Source: Curtobacterium aurantiacum (GTDB lineage Bacteria; Actinomycetota; Actinomycetes; Actinomycetales; Microbacteriaceae). Taken from it: a stretch of DNA of 64,000 bases. Below the pieces are notes generated by a model. That model made no database searches. It worked only from the letters and a program-made list of their open reading frames with translations, and was not told where the DNA came from. The stretch lies in the NCBI RefSeq assembly GCF_018598555.1, contig NZ_JAHEWN010000006.1, positions 1 through 64,000 of the forward strand. The letters run 5' to 3'. Shown one piece after another: positions 26,402-34,938 of the stretch. How positions within the stretch are numbered: the first letter of the stretch is position 1; each line of letters starts with the position of its first letter. Position numbers and translations under genes: made by a program.

Positions 26402-28125
26402 CAGGCGACTCGCTTTCCGATGCGCTGGTTGACGATCTGGGTGACGGGGTTGTTGGCGATCCGCCGGTTGACGTCGTCGAGCGCGGACGTGTCGGCCTTG
26501 TAGACGACGGTGGGGCCGTCGACCTTCTGGCCCTTCAGCTTCTTGATCGCGTCGTCGACGTCGCTCGTGTCGGCGCGGAGCTTGGACGTGGGGCCGGGGT
26601 TCTTCTCCTTGGCCTTCTGGTCGGTCTTCTTGTCGAGGTCGGACGTGTCGCCCTGGACCTTCGACGTCGGACCCTTCTTGGTCTCCTTGCCCTTCGCGTC
26701 GGTCGTCGCGTCGAGGTTGGACGTGTCCGCGGTGACCTGCGCGTCGATCGACCACCCGGCGCGGATTGCCTCCTGCTGCGCGGGCGTCGCGGACAGGTAC
26801 GTCGCGATCTCGCGGGAGAAGCCGGGACCCTGCTCGCGCACGAAGTTGAACAGGTCGGCGGGTAGTTGCTCACCGATCGCCTGGACGTTGGCCTTGTACT
26901 GGAGGGCGGCGTCGGTGCGTTCCTGGAGCCCGGTGAGGTACTTGTCGGTGTTGAGCATCCGGTTGTCGAGGGCCTCGGCGCTCGACTCGGCGGCGTCGGC
27001 GAGGGTCGTCGACAGGCTGTCGGCGAAAGCTTCGGTCGCTTCCTTGCTCCGGTTGGTCGCGTCGACGTACGCCTCGTACTGCTCGACCGTCATGCCGTTC
27101 GCTTTGGCGAGGGCCTCCTGTGCGGCAGCGGCGTTCTCGTTCGCCTCGATCTGCTGTTCGATCGCGGGGAGGACGTCCTTCCGGAGCCGCTCGGCGTTCT
27201 CGCCAGCGGCGCGGGCGCCCTCTCGGTGTGCGTTCGCGGTCGTGTCGAGGGTCGCCGCCTCGCGTCGAAGCTTCTCCTCCGACTCCTCGACCTGCTCCTG
27301 CATCCGGCGGAGCTCCTTCGTGGTGCCGCCCGCGATCGTGGTCGCGAGGTCGTCGAAGCCGACGTCGAGCAGCTTCGCGTCCTTGCGGAGGTCGACGAGG
27401 GACACCCCGTAGCGCTCGTTGTCGGACGCCCACTGGCGGAGCTTCTCGTCGATCGCGGACACGGCGTCGCCGGTGTCGGCGAACTCGTCGACGAGCTCCT
27501 GCGTCATGGTCTTGACGCGCTCCTTGAACGCCTCCTGGTCCTCACCGGCCTGCACGAACGCCTGCCCGATCAGACCGATCGCGGCGGCGCCGGCCGTGCC
27601 GGCTGCGAGGCCGAGGGGCCCGAGATCGGCGATCACGCCGCCGAGGGTGCCCTGCAACAGGTCGACGACGGACTGGGTGTCGCCGGTGAACGACGACGCG
27701 ACTTCGGAGAGGTTCGACTTCGCCTCGTCGCTGAAGGTCTGGACGGACTCGGAGGCTTCCGACATGCCCTGCTTGGTCGTCTTCGCGATCGACGGCCCCG
27801 GGCTCAGGTCGGTCCGCTTCGTGGCCTCGGCGAGCTCGCGGAACTTCCGCTCGAGCTGGTCGACGTCCTTCCCGGCTTCCTTCGTGCCGTCGCCGACGCC
27901 GTCAGCGAGGGCATCGCCGATCTTGTCGCCCTGCCGCTTAGCCTCGCGGGCGGTGCCGTCCATGCCGTCGGTGATGCCGTCGCCGAGCTCCTGCCCGGTG
28001 CGCTTGCCCTCGCGGGCGAGGTCGTCGAGGGCGTCGGCGACGTCGTCGAGTGCTCCCTCGGTTTCCTTCGCTCCGCGGACGACGTCGCGGACGTTGGACA
28101 GGAGACTGATGGTGATGCCGGCCAC
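26401..28125 (-). CDS. Tail tape measure protein (short)
   Basis: 574 aa from GTG 28125, overlapping the preceding stop (TAGTG). Mostly coiled coil, with one hydrophobic region (about 185-215, IADLGPLGLAAGTAG). Near the C-terminus (about 470-560) there are imperfect repeats TSNLDATTDAKGKETKKGP, TSDLDKKTDQKAKEKNPGP, TSDVDDAIKKLKGQKVDGP and TSALDD, as in many tape measure proteins. With about 0.15 nm of tail per residue, the usual rule, this predicts a short flexible tail near 85 nm. Confidence 0.85.
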   Translation of the reverse strand: MAGITISLLSNVRDVVRGAKETEGALDDVADALDDLAREGKRTGQELGDGITDGMDGTAREAKRQGDKIGDALADGVGDGTKEAGKDVDQLERKFRELAEATKRTDLSPGPSIAKTTKQGMSEASESVQTFSDEAKSNLSEVASSFTGDTQSVVDLLQGTLGGVIADLGPLGLAAGTAGAAAIGLIGQAFVQAGEDQEAFKERVKTMTQELVDEFADTGDAVSAIDEKLRQWASDNERYGVSLVDLRKDAKLLDVGFDDLATTIAGGTTKELRRMQEQVEESEEKLRREAATLDTTANAHREGARAAGENAERLRKDVLPAIEQQIEANENAAAAQEALAKANGMTVEQYEAYVDATNRSKEATEAFADSLSTTLADAAESSAEALDNRMLNTDKYLTGLQERTDAALQYKANVQAIGEQLPADLFNFVREQGPGFSREIATYLSATPAQQEAIRAGWSIDAQVTADTSNLDATTDAKGKETKKGPTSKVQGDTSDLDKKTDQKAKEKNPGPTSKLRADTSDVDDAIKKLKGQKVDGPTVVYKADTSALDDVNRRIANNPVTQIVNQRIGKRVA

Positions 28126-28628
28126 TAGGACGACCTCCCTTCTACGGCTTCGTGCATGGCTCGCACGGTGATCTGGACCCACAGCGACGCGTACCGGCCG
28201 ACGTTGCGCATGGCAACCGGGTAGGCGACGTGGCCGCGGGCACGGCGGGGCTTGAACTGCTTGTTGACGGTGCGGGTGTAGGAGTACCGCTTGCCCTTCG
28301 AGGACGTCGCGGTGATCTCCGCACGCCGCCAGGGGGCACCGAACTCGACGGCGTGGCCGATGTCGGCGGGGCTCGCGCCGCCTCGGAGCTTCCGCTTCGA
28401 GCTCGCGGCGACGAGCGTGATGCGGTCGGCCGACACGTCGGCGCGTGCGCCACGGAGCAGCACTTGCCGCTCAATGTCAGTGGTTGATGCAGAGGCGATT
28501 GCCTCTTTCCAGTCCGGCGCGATCGCCTGTCGGCTGTACCGGTAGATCTGCTTGCGCAGCGTGCGGTCCATCTGCCGAAGGGCGAGGATGACCGCCTGGA
28601 GCTCGTCGGAGCCTCGGACGTCGAGCAC
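28125..28628 (-). CDS. HK97 gp10-like/tail completion type protein
   Basis: 167 aa from GTG 28628 (GAGAGG upstream). Basic protein with an N-terminal helical region (ELQAVILALRQMDRTLRKQIYRYSR) and a C-terminal RARGHVAYPVAMRNVGRYASLWVQITVRAM segment, resembling gp10-like or minor capsid proteins. It occupies the place between tail tube and tape measure where most siphoviruses carry the frameshifted chaperone pair; no chaperone-like gene or second overlapping frame is evident. Confidence 0.6.
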   Translation of the reverse strand: MLDVRGSDELQAVILALRQMDRTLRKQIYRYSRQAIAPDWKEAIASASTTDIERQVLLRGARADVSADRITLVAASSKRKLRGGASPADIGHAVEFGAPWRRAEITATSSKGKRYSYTRTVNKQFKPRRARGHVAYPVAMRNVGRYASLWVQITVRAMHEAVEGRSS

Positions 28629-28642
28629 CAGGCGGCCTCTCG

Positions 28643-29116
28643 CTAGGACTGGATCGGGGTGGACGGGTCGTCGTCCGGTGCCGTCGGTGCGGTGCCTTCC
28701 GGCGACGGGAAGTGCGGCTCGGGCGGCGTGCAGCCGAGCGAGACGGTGGACTCGTTGTAGGCGTTCACCGCGCCGCCGATCTGCGGCGCGACGAGGGTCG
28801 CCTCCGTCTCGGTGTAGAACTCGCCGTCGTCGGCCGGGTAGAACCGCAGGGTCGCGGTCTTGCCCTGGTTGGCGAGCAGGTAGTTGCTCAGCGAGTTGGG
28901 GTTCTCCCAGTCCTGCACGACGTTCATGGTCGTGACCCACGTCGGGGCGGACGACGACGTGAGCGCGGCGGAGGGCTTCAGCCCCTGCCAGGTGATCTGC
29001 TGCGTGGTGGGGACCTGGGCGACGTTGGACACGTGCGCGCCGAAGTCGTTGCCTTCGAGCGACAGGACGATCGACTTCAGCGGTCGTGCGGTCACGGGGA
29101 TGATGGGGTCGGCCAT
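28643..29116 (-). CDS. Major tail tube protein
   Basis: 157 aa, beta-rich: KSIVLSLEGNDFGAHVSNVAQV, WVTTMNVVQDWENPNSLSNYLLANQG and KTATLRFYPADDGEFY fit the short major tail proteins of actinophages. The C-terminal ~20 residues are Pro/Asp-rich and flexible. Placed just after the connector genes and before the tape measure. Confidence 0.75.
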   Translation of the reverse strand: MADPIIPVTARPLKSIVLSLEGNDFGAHVSNVAQVPTTQQITWQGLKPSAALTSSSAPTWVTTMNVVQDWENPNSLSNYLLANQGKTATLRFYPADDGEFYTETEATLVAPQIGGAVNAYNESTVSLGCTPPEPHFPSPEGTAPTAPDDDPSTPIQS

Positions 29117-29120
29117 GGTG

Positions 29121-29510
29121 CTACTCCTTGATCTGGACGCTCGTGGCGAGCGTGAGGGTGATTCGGTAGGCGGGGTAGGTGTCGTTGCCGTCCTCGTTGC
29201 GGCCGTACGTCGATCGCTCGGCGTTCGTCCAGAGGAGTCGCTCGTCGCCGTCGATCAGCGCGAGCACCTCGTCGAGGTCGTCGTCGAGGGCGTCCTCGGC
29301 TCCCTCGAACTGCTTCGGCTGGATCACCCACACGGCGAACGTGTTGACGCGCACGCGGGCGCGGGGGCCCGGTTCGAGGCTGGTCCGGATCACGACGACG
29401 ACGGGCTCGCGGGCCTGCAGGGCGTCGAGCTCGCGCGGTTCGCCGACGACCTTGAATCGGGACGGAAGAATCGCGGCGAACACGTCGCCGAGTTGCGACG
29501 ACGCGCTCAC
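29121..29510 (-). CDS. Tail terminator / minor tail component
   Basis: 129 aa from GTG 29510 (GTGA overlap with the previous gene). Alternating beta strands and a helical acidic region (EGAEDALDDDLDEVLALIDGD) fit tail terminator or DUF3168-like proteins, which cap the tail tube and join it to the connector. The assignment rests mainly on gene order and size. Confidence 0.55.
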   Translation of the reverse strand: MSASSQLGDVFAAILPSRFKVVGEPRELDALQAREPVVVVIRTSLEPGPRARVRVNTFAVWVIQPKQFEGAEDALDDDLDEVLALIDGDERLLWTNAERSTYGRNEDGNDTYPAYRITLTLATSVQIKE

Positions 29511-30136
29511 CGGATCACCGGTAGAGCGCGCTTCGGGCGCAGCTGCGCCTTGACGGTCGCGTCGAGGGGGAACACGCGGACGGTGAAGCCGTCCGCGCCG
29601 ATCTGGTCGCCGGGGCCGGACTTGACGCTGTTCCACACCGACCGGGCCTGCATGAGTTGCGCGATCAGGTAGTTGGCCGGCGGGAGCTCGCCCTCGGCGA
29701 GGGCGGGCGCCCAGTTGATGCACGCGACCCGGGAGGCTTCGAGCACTTCGTAGAGGGTCACGTCGTCGTCGGGTGCGTCCGCCCAGCTGGTGCGAGCGCG
29801 GACGTCGTCGATCGTGAGCCAGCCGGTCGTGTAGTCCTCGACGACGAGCCGGAGCGTGCCGATGCGGACGCCGTTGCCTCGGACCACGACGCGGAGCACC
29901 CCGGCGACCGTGAGGGCCGGCATGTCCGGCCAGGTGATCGTCACGAGCTCCTCGGTCGCGCGGACTGCCACCGTGTAGCGGGCGGGCGCGCTGCCCGCGG
30001 TGACGAGCTCAGCCGTGAGCTCGTCGGCGGGAACGTCCGCGACGTCGCCCCGGTCGTCGACGAACTCGGCCTGGAACTCACCGATCGGCTGGTCGCCGAG
30101 CGCGAGGACGATGGGGTCGACGGGGATGATGTTCAC
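29507..30136 (-). CDS. Head-tail connector protein
   Basis: 209 aa. The N-terminal ~100 residues are beta-rich (VRVVVRGNGVRIGTLRLVVED near the end). The C-terminal half has the helical pattern of gp6/gp15-like connectors: TIDDVRARTSWADAPDD, LYEVLEASRVACINWAP, PANYLIAQLMQARSVWNS. The N-terminal beta domain is an extra element compared with minimal connectors. Located directly after the capsid gene. Confidence 0.65.
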   Translation of the reverse strand: MNIIPVDPIVLALGDQPIGEFQAEFVDDRGDVADVPADELTAELVTAGSAPARYTVAVRATEELVTITWPDMPALTVAGVLRVVVRGNGVRIGTLRLVVEDYTTGWLTIDDVRARTSWADAPDDDVTLYEVLEASRVACINWAPALAEGELPPANYLIAQLMQARSVWNSVKSGPGDQIGADGFTVRVFPLDATVKAQLRPKRALPVIR

Positions 30137-30153
30137 GGACGTTCCCTGCGCTC

Positions 30154-31230
30154 TCAGGAACCGGCGGGCGTGGTGGGCGCGCTGGACTCGACGGGCACGG
30201 TGGGGCCGTAGGGGTCCGAGAACGCGAACGCTGCGGGTGCGCTGGCGGGCTCGACGAGCGCGAGCGCGGCCTCGTCGTGGATGACGGTGCCCTGGTAGCC
30301 GAACAGGCCCGGGTCGATGCCACCCTTGACCATGTCGAGGCCCTCGACGCGGATCGGGACGCCGGGGAGTTCGTAGCTGGTCGCGGCCTCCTTCGCGCCG
30401 ACGAGCGCCGTGCCGGCGGTCATGTCCTTGTGCGGGATCACCTTGAACGTGGTGATCGTGCCCTCTTCGAGGCCCAACGCGGCGTTGAGGTACGCGAGGG
30501 TGTCGTCGTTGCGGGTGAGCAGGATGTCGCGGTAGAGATCCTTGGCGACGACGGCGTAGGACGGCAGGCCCTCGTCGAGGATCGCGAGCGCGCCGTCGAC
30601 GATCGACACCATGCCCGGGGAGACGTCGGTGGGGACGGTGCCGCGGGTGACCGGGGTCGCCGCCTCGAGCAGGTCGAGGAGCACGGCCTGGTCGACCTGG
30701 CGGTCGTAGGACTCGGTCATGCCGCGGAAGTAGCCGTCCCAGAACTCGGTGACGTTGAAGTCGCGGTACTCGCGGGCGACGTCGTGCGCGCCAGCGAACC
30801 GGCGAGCGGTGGTCTCGTAGGACTCGGTCGTCGGGGTGTTCGACGGCACGTTGGTCTTGTTACCTGCCCACGGCCCGACCTCGGGCTTCACAGCCCAGCG
30901 CCACCCGGCGATCTTGAAGCTCGTGAGCGACCCGGAGCCGACGAGCGGCGTGATGCGGCGCTGGAACGCGCGGCCGGAGTAGAGCTCGCCGAGCCACTGC
31001 GGGACGGCGGTGATCGCGTCGGCGGGCCCGCCGTCGTACTTGACGTCGTTGAGCGCGGCGAACAGGCTGGACGCGGCCTCCTCCTCCTTGGCGATCGCGG
31101 CGTACAGCGACTGCGAGCCGCTGCCCTTGGCCTCGGCGAGCTTGCGGGACAGACCGAGGAACGACAGGCCCTTCGGGGCGTCGCCGGCCTTGCGAGCGGT
31201 GAGCGTGTTCGGGACCTGTGCGTTCGGCAC
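30154..31230 (-). CDS. Nested major capsid ORF with internal ribosome site
   Basis: 358 aa beginning at GTG 31230 (VPNAQVPNTLTARK...), residue 223 of the fusion. GAAGGAG (31242-31236 on the minus strand) is spaced 5 bases from the GTG. If used, it would supply free capsid subunits in excess of the protease fusion. Inferred from sequence only. Confidence 0.5.
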   Translation of the reverse strand: MPNAQVPNTLTARKAGDAPKGLSFLGLSRKLAEAKGSGSQSLYAAIAKEEEAASSLFAALNDVKYDGGPADAITAVPQWLGELYSGRAFQRRITPLVGSGSLTSFKIAGWRWAVKPEVGPWAGNKTNVPSNTPTTESYETTARRFAGAHDVAREYRDFNVTEFWDGYFRGMTESYDRQVDQAVLLDLLEAATPVTRGTVPTDVSPGMVSIVDGALAILDEGLPSYAVVAKDLYRDILLTRNDDTLAYLNAALGLEEGTITTFKVIPHKDMTAGTALVGAKEAATSYELPGVPIRVEGLDMVKGGIDPGLFGYQGTVIHDEAALALVEPASAPAAFAFSDPYGPTVPVESSAPTTPAGS

Positions 31231-31896
31231 GGTGTCTCCTTCGGTGTTGGCCGGCGGCGCGGCGGGTTCGGTGGTGAGGGTGGTGACGGTCTTGACGGTG
31301 GTGGTGTTTCCCTCGGCGTCGGCCTCGGTCTTGGTCGACGTGGTGGTCTTCGTGACGGACCCGTCCGGGTTGGTCTTGGACTCCTCGGTCGTCTCGGCCT
31401 CGGGGTCATCGGGCGCGACGGGCTCGTTGCCCGGCTCCTCGCCGACGTCTGCGGCCATGAGGGTCGCGGAGGGGAACGCGCCGGCCTTCACGAACGCGCC
31501 GCCGAAGATGCGGCCCGAGATGGCCTTCCCGGCGCGCAGCACGACGTCGGCGACCTCGATCGACAGCGCCCGGCGCGCCTCGGTGTTGCTCGGGTCGTCG
31601 ATCTCGGCGAGCAGCTGGTCGCCCTGAGCGCCCTTCGCGACGCGCCACGACGCGACGATCCCAGCGGGCGTCTCGGTCGCGGTGAGCGCGGTCGCGACCG
31701 GGTGCTCGCGGTTGTGGTCGAGGTTTGCCAGGAGCGTGCTCGTGTCCTCGGGCATCTGGAACACGCCGGGGCCGGGGACGCTGAACTTCCCCAGGTTGGT
31801 GCGGCCGACCTCACCGAACGGGAGGAGCATGCCGGTTACGACACGCTCCTCGCGATTCGCGGTGAGGGTGCCGGCCTCGATCTGTACGTCGGTCAT
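30154..31896 (-). CDS. Fused prohead protease-major capsid protein (HK97 type)
   Basis: 580 aa from ATG 31896. Residues 1-150 are an HK97-family protease: catalytic His61 in LDHNREHPVA and Ser112 in RRALSIEVADVV. Residues 155-225 are a Thr/Glu-rich linker (NPDGSVTKTTTSTKTEA...). Residues about 230-560 are the major capsid protein, with a helical delta-like segment (LSRKLAEAKGSGSQSLYAAIA) and a coat domain (QRRITPLVGSGSLTSFKIAG ... VIHDEAAL). A GAAGGAG ribosome site and in-frame GTG (31230) lie at the junction. Fusions of these two genes are known in a few small actinophage groups. Confidence 0.88.
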   Translation of the reverse strand: MTDVQIEAGTLTANREERVVTGMLLPFGEVGRTNLGKFSVPGPGVFQMPEDTSTLLANLDHNREHPVATALTATETPAGIVASWRVAKGAQGDQLLAEIDDPSNTEARRALSIEVADVVLRAGKAISGRIFGGAFVKAGAFPSATLMAADVGEEPGNEPVAPDDPEAETTEESKTNPDGSVTKTTTSTKTEADAEGNTTTVKTVTTLTTEPAAPPANTEGDTVPNAQVPNTLTARKAGDAPKGLSFLGLSRKLAEAKGSGSQSLYAAIAKEEEAASSLFAALNDVKYDGGPADAITAVPQWLGELYSGRAFQRRITPLVGSGSLTSFKIAGWRWAVKPEVGPWAGNKTNVPSNTPTTESYETTARRFAGAHDVAREYRDFNVTEFWDGYFRGMTESYDRQVDQAVLLDLLEAATPVTRGTVPTDVSPGMVSIVDGALAILDEGLPSYAVVAKDLYRDILLTRNDDTLAYLNAALGLEEGTITTFKVIPHKDMTAGTALVGAKEAATSYELPGVPIRVEGLDMVKGGIDPGLFGYQGTVIHDEAALALVEPASAPAAFAFSDPYGPTVPVESSAPTTPAGS

Positions 31897-31900
31897 GTGG

Positions 31901-32965
31901 TCAGTCCTCCGTGTTCGGCCCGGACGGGCTCGCGGTCGGGGTGGTGATGCGCGTGAAGTCGAAGCGGATCGACACGCCCTCGTCGGACACGTCGTCCTGC
32001 GAGAGGCGGGCGGCGATCGGGTCGGACCAGTAGCGCAGCGGGTAGTCGAGCACCTCGTTGCGGGCGCCCTCCTTGGTCGAGTAGGTGAGCGACGCGGTCG
32101 ACACGGACCCGTCGAGCACCGATGCCGGGAGCATGAGGAAGTTGGCGACGTCGACCTTCGAGTAGTTCCGGGCGTCGGTCGCGACGTTGACGGCCTCGGT
32201 GCCGTGCGCGACGAGCTCGACGCCGAAGGGCGTGAGGACGACCGCGCCGTTCTCGTCCATGCGGGCGTCGATGTACGCCTGGACGAGCTCCTCGGCCTCC
32301 TCGGGCGTGAGCCCGTTGTCCTGCGTCTGGTTGAGCTCGGTGACGGGGATCGGGACGCGCATGCGCTTGACCCAGGACTCCTCGATCGACGCAGCACCGC
32401 GGAGGCTCCGCGTCGCGATCGAGAGGAGCCCGTCCTGAGGGCCGGGGAACAGGATCACGGACGAGTCGTCGACGGGCTCCTGCTTGCCGTCGCCGCTGTT
32501 CTGGACGAGGATTTCCCCGGACTGCGGGTCGATCTTCCACCACTCGATCGGGATGCGGTGCGCGTCGGTGATCTTGCCGTCGTCGCCGCGCTCGACGCCC
32601 CAGAGCGAGTAGCCGGAGAACAGCAGGTCGTCGATCGTCCAGGCCATGCGGTGCCAGGGGCCGAGGGCACCCTCGGTGTGGTGCAGCCACTCCGGCTGAT
32701 CGGAGACGAGCTCGGCGTCCTGCCAGGCGCGGAGCGGGGCCGGCGCGATCTGGGACACGATGATGCCGCGACCCTTGGTGACGGGCGGGATCGTCATGGC
32801 GTCCGCACGAGTGATGAGCTCGGCCTTGGTGCCGAAAATGTCGGACCAGACGATCTTCGTCGGCGCACCGGTCTGCCAGGGGCTGATGATGCCCGTTGCA
32901 GAGTCGCGGGACCGTTCGAGCGTGGTCGCGTCCTGCACGAGTCGAAGCGCCGTCCGGATTCCCAT
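31901..32965 (-). CDS. Phage portal protein
   Basis: 354 aa, small for a portal. DAMTIPPVTKGRGIIVSQIAPAPLRAW, WTIDDLLFSGYSLWGVERGDDG, IPIEWWKIDP, VILFPGPQDGLLS and NFLMLPASVLDGS follow the HK97/SPP1-like portal order. Forms the dodecameric DNA channel. The ATG at 32965 has no good ribosome site; a short promoter-like, operator-bearing gap lies upstream (32966-33025). Confidence 0.85.
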   Translation of the reverse strand: MGIRTALRLVQDATTLERSRDSATGIISPWQTGAPTKIVWSDIFGTKAELITRADAMTIPPVTKGRGIIVSQIAPAPLRAWQDAELVSDQPEWLHHTEGALGPWHRMAWTIDDLLFSGYSLWGVERGDDGKITDAHRIPIEWWKIDPQSGEILVQNSGDGKQEPVDDSSVILFPGPQDGLLSIATRSLRGAASIEESWVKRMRVPIPVTELNQTQDNGLTPEEAEELVQAYIDARMDENGAVVLTPFGVELVAHGTEAVNVATDARNYSKVDVANFLMLPASVLDGSVSTASLTYSTKEGARNEVLDYPLRYWSDPIAARLSQDDVSDEGVSIRFDFTRITTPTASPSGPNTED

Positions 32966-32988
32966 GGGAGGGACCGTAACGGCGCTTT

Positions 32989-33003
32989 GATAGCTATGGC
33001 TAC
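32989..33003. promoter_or_regulatory. Candidate repressor site in the portal leader
   Basis: GATAGCTATGGCTAC lies in the only sizeable gap inside the structural operon. It shares GATAGCTATG with 36554-36563 and TATGGCTAC with 36625-36633 in the immunity region. On the minus strand it overlaps a possible -10 region for a promoter reading into portal. It could be an operator for a late promoter or a stoperator-like site. Confidence 0.45.
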
Positions 33004-33025
33004 TTTGAATAGGTTTGCAGAGTGT

Positions 33026-33304
33026 CTACCAGAGCGGCACCTCGACGAAAGCCCGCGTCACGGGCCTCAGCTGGCACTCGTTCACCGAGTGGAGCCATGC
33101 CGATCGGTGGCACTGGCATGCGAGGTCGTCGCAGCGGACGCCGGCGAGCCTCCCGAACTCGGCCACAGACTCGCCGGGCCGTCGGCCGGTGAGCGCGTCG
33201 ACGTCGTAGTCGACCCGCTTCGGGAGCTCGACGACGATTCCGCTTCGCGGGGGCGACTCCAGGCCCCACTCGACTCGCTCGCCCGTGTGCGTGTTGCGGA
33301 TCAC
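33026..33304 (-). CDS. Small phage protein between terminase and portal
   Basis: 92 aa from GTG 33304, which overlaps the terminase stop (GTGA) and has GGAGG five bases upstream. The C-terminal part carries a Cys/His cluster (CDDLACQCHRSAWLHSVNEC), suggesting a small zinc site. No family recognised. Co-translated with terminase. Confidence 0.65.
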   Translation of the reverse strand: MIRNTHTGERVEWGLESPPRSGIVVELPKRVDYDVDALTGRRPGESVAEFGRLAGVRCDDLACQCHRSAWLHSVNECQLRPVTRAFVEVPLW

Positions 33305-34938
33305 GAGGCCCTCCTGAGGGATCGGCTTGACACGATCCGGCTGGACTCGCGTCGTGGGGTGGTGTCGTAGGTGCGGAGCGCGATCGTCGCGGCGACGAGC
33401 GGCGTGATGTCGGTGTCGCCGGACGCCTTCCGGCCCCAGCCCCAGGCGTTCTCGCCGAGCGGGCGCTTCGCCGCACCGGCCGCGGCGGCGTTGAGCTCGG
33501 GCTGGTCGAAGTGGTGGAGCTTGCCGGCCATGAGGTCTTTCATGAACGTCGCGCACGCGGCTCCGACGTCGCGGTAGACGATCGGCCGGGTCCGAGGCTT
33601 GGGCCGCTTCCGGCCGAGCGCCTCGGCCTCGGCGAGCACCGCGCCGACGGTGTCGTGGCCGACCGTGGTCCGGTACGTCGACGCGAGCCGGGTGAGCTCG
33701 GTGACGAGCCGGTCCGAGAGCGGCTCGTGCCAGACGATCTCGACGCGGGCCTCCCCCTCGACGCGCCACGCGGCGGCGATCGCCGCCGTCGTGCCCTCCG
33801 GAGCGACGTCGAACGCGAACACGACGTCGGCCGGACGGTCCTCGAAGTCGAGCCCAGCGTCGCGCCATGCCTTCGCATCGATCGCGGAGCGGCTGTAGTC
33901 CTCGGGCCAGACGCCGAGGTACTCGCGGAGGAACTGCGGCAGCGGCAGCTTCGCGAACCGCTCGCGCATCTTCGCGACCGTGGTGAGCGTCCCGACGCCC
34001 GGGTGCGCGGCCGTGACGAGCGGCTCGGCCTTCGACCAGTCCTTCTGGCCGTCCGTGAGCAGGTCCGGGGCGCTGATCTGGTCGGACGCGGCGTACTCGC
34101 AGATGCCGGTCGGCGACTCGGCCTCCTGTCCGGCGCGGATCGCCCGCACGCTGGTGCGGCCCTCCTCCAGGGTGTCCCAGAACAGGCCGGACCGGTGCTC
34201 GCCAGCGGTGCCGGCGACGACGAGCTGCGCGCCCGGGCGGGTGTCCATGACGGGCAGGATCGCGCCGAGCAGCTCGCCGGAGACCTCGGCGTCGTGCTCC
34301 TGCGCCTCGTCGAGGATGATCAGGTCGCCCTCGTCACCGCGGAACGATTCCTGCTTCGGCGGGACGACCTGCAGGAAGGATCCGTTGGTGAACTCGACGA
34401 CCTGGTGCCCGGCGCCCTTCAGGATTTTGAAGCCGCGCTCGGCCTCGTTGGGCCAGCGCCGCTCGAGCGTGCGGGCCATGGCCAGGAACCGGTCACGGGC
34501 CTTCGTGCCTGACTGCGCGGTGAACAGCACGACGTAGTTGGGCCGCTCGGCTGCGCGGCCGAGCGCGGTCGCGAGGAGCGTCGTCGTCTTGCCCGCTCGG
34601 CGAGGAACGCAGACCGCGGTCGTGCTGGCGAGGGGCTCGCCGTCGTCGTGGTGCGCGTTCAGGGCGTCGGCGAGGAGCCATTGCTGCGGCGTGGGGTCGA
34701 ATCCCATGAGGTCAGCCCCCCGGAGAAACTCGTGCTCCCACTCGTCGGCGCGATCGGACGGCGACACCCACAGCGGCGGGACTCCCCCGCCGCGCTTCGG
34801 CTCGGTCGGGGTGATCCGGACGCCCAGCGCCCCGGAGTGAGAGAAAGTTTTCGAGACGCCATGCGGGGGTTGATCTGCGATCTCAAAGAGTGCGCTCGTC
34901 TGCGTCGGCACGAGCTCGGACTTCGGCTTCGTCACCAT
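33301..34938 (-). CDS. terL: Terminase large subunit
   Basis: 545 aa from ATG 34938. ATPase: Walker A-type VPRRAGKT (about 111-118), Walker B LIILDEAQE (about 206-213), followed by a coupling region LVVAGTAGEHRS. Nuclease domain from about residue 330: first acidic motif VVFAFDVAPEG, then the later part with TVGHDTVGAVLAEAEA. Cuts and packages phage DNA. No small-subunit gene is evident; the upstream HNH endonuclease overlaps it by 7 bases. Confidence 0.93.
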   Translation of the reverse strand: MVTKPKSELVPTQTSALFEIADQPPHGVSKTFSHSGALGVRITPTEPKRGGGVPPLWVSPSDRADEWEHEFLRGADLMGFDPTPQQWLLADALNAHHDDGEPLASTTAVCVPRRAGKTTTLLATALGRAAERPNYVVLFTAQSGTKARDRFLAMARTLERRWPNEAERGFKILKGAGHQVVEFTNGSFLQVVPPKQESFRGDEGDLIILDEAQEHDAEVSGELLGAILPVMDTRPGAQLVVAGTAGEHRSGLFWDTLEEGRTSVRAIRAGQEAESPTGICEYAASDQISAPDLLTDGQKDWSKAEPLVTAAHPGVGTLTTVAKMRERFAKLPLPQFLREYLGVWPEDYSRSAIDAKAWRDAGLDFEDRPADVVFAFDVAPEGTTAAIAAAWRVEGEARVEIVWHEPLSDRLVTELTRLASTYRTTVGHDTVGAVLAEAEALGRKRPKPRTRPIVYRDVGAACATFMKDLMAGKLHHFDQPELNAAAAGAAKRPLGENAWGWGRKASGDTDITPLVAATIALRTYDTTPRRESSRIVSSRSLRRAS

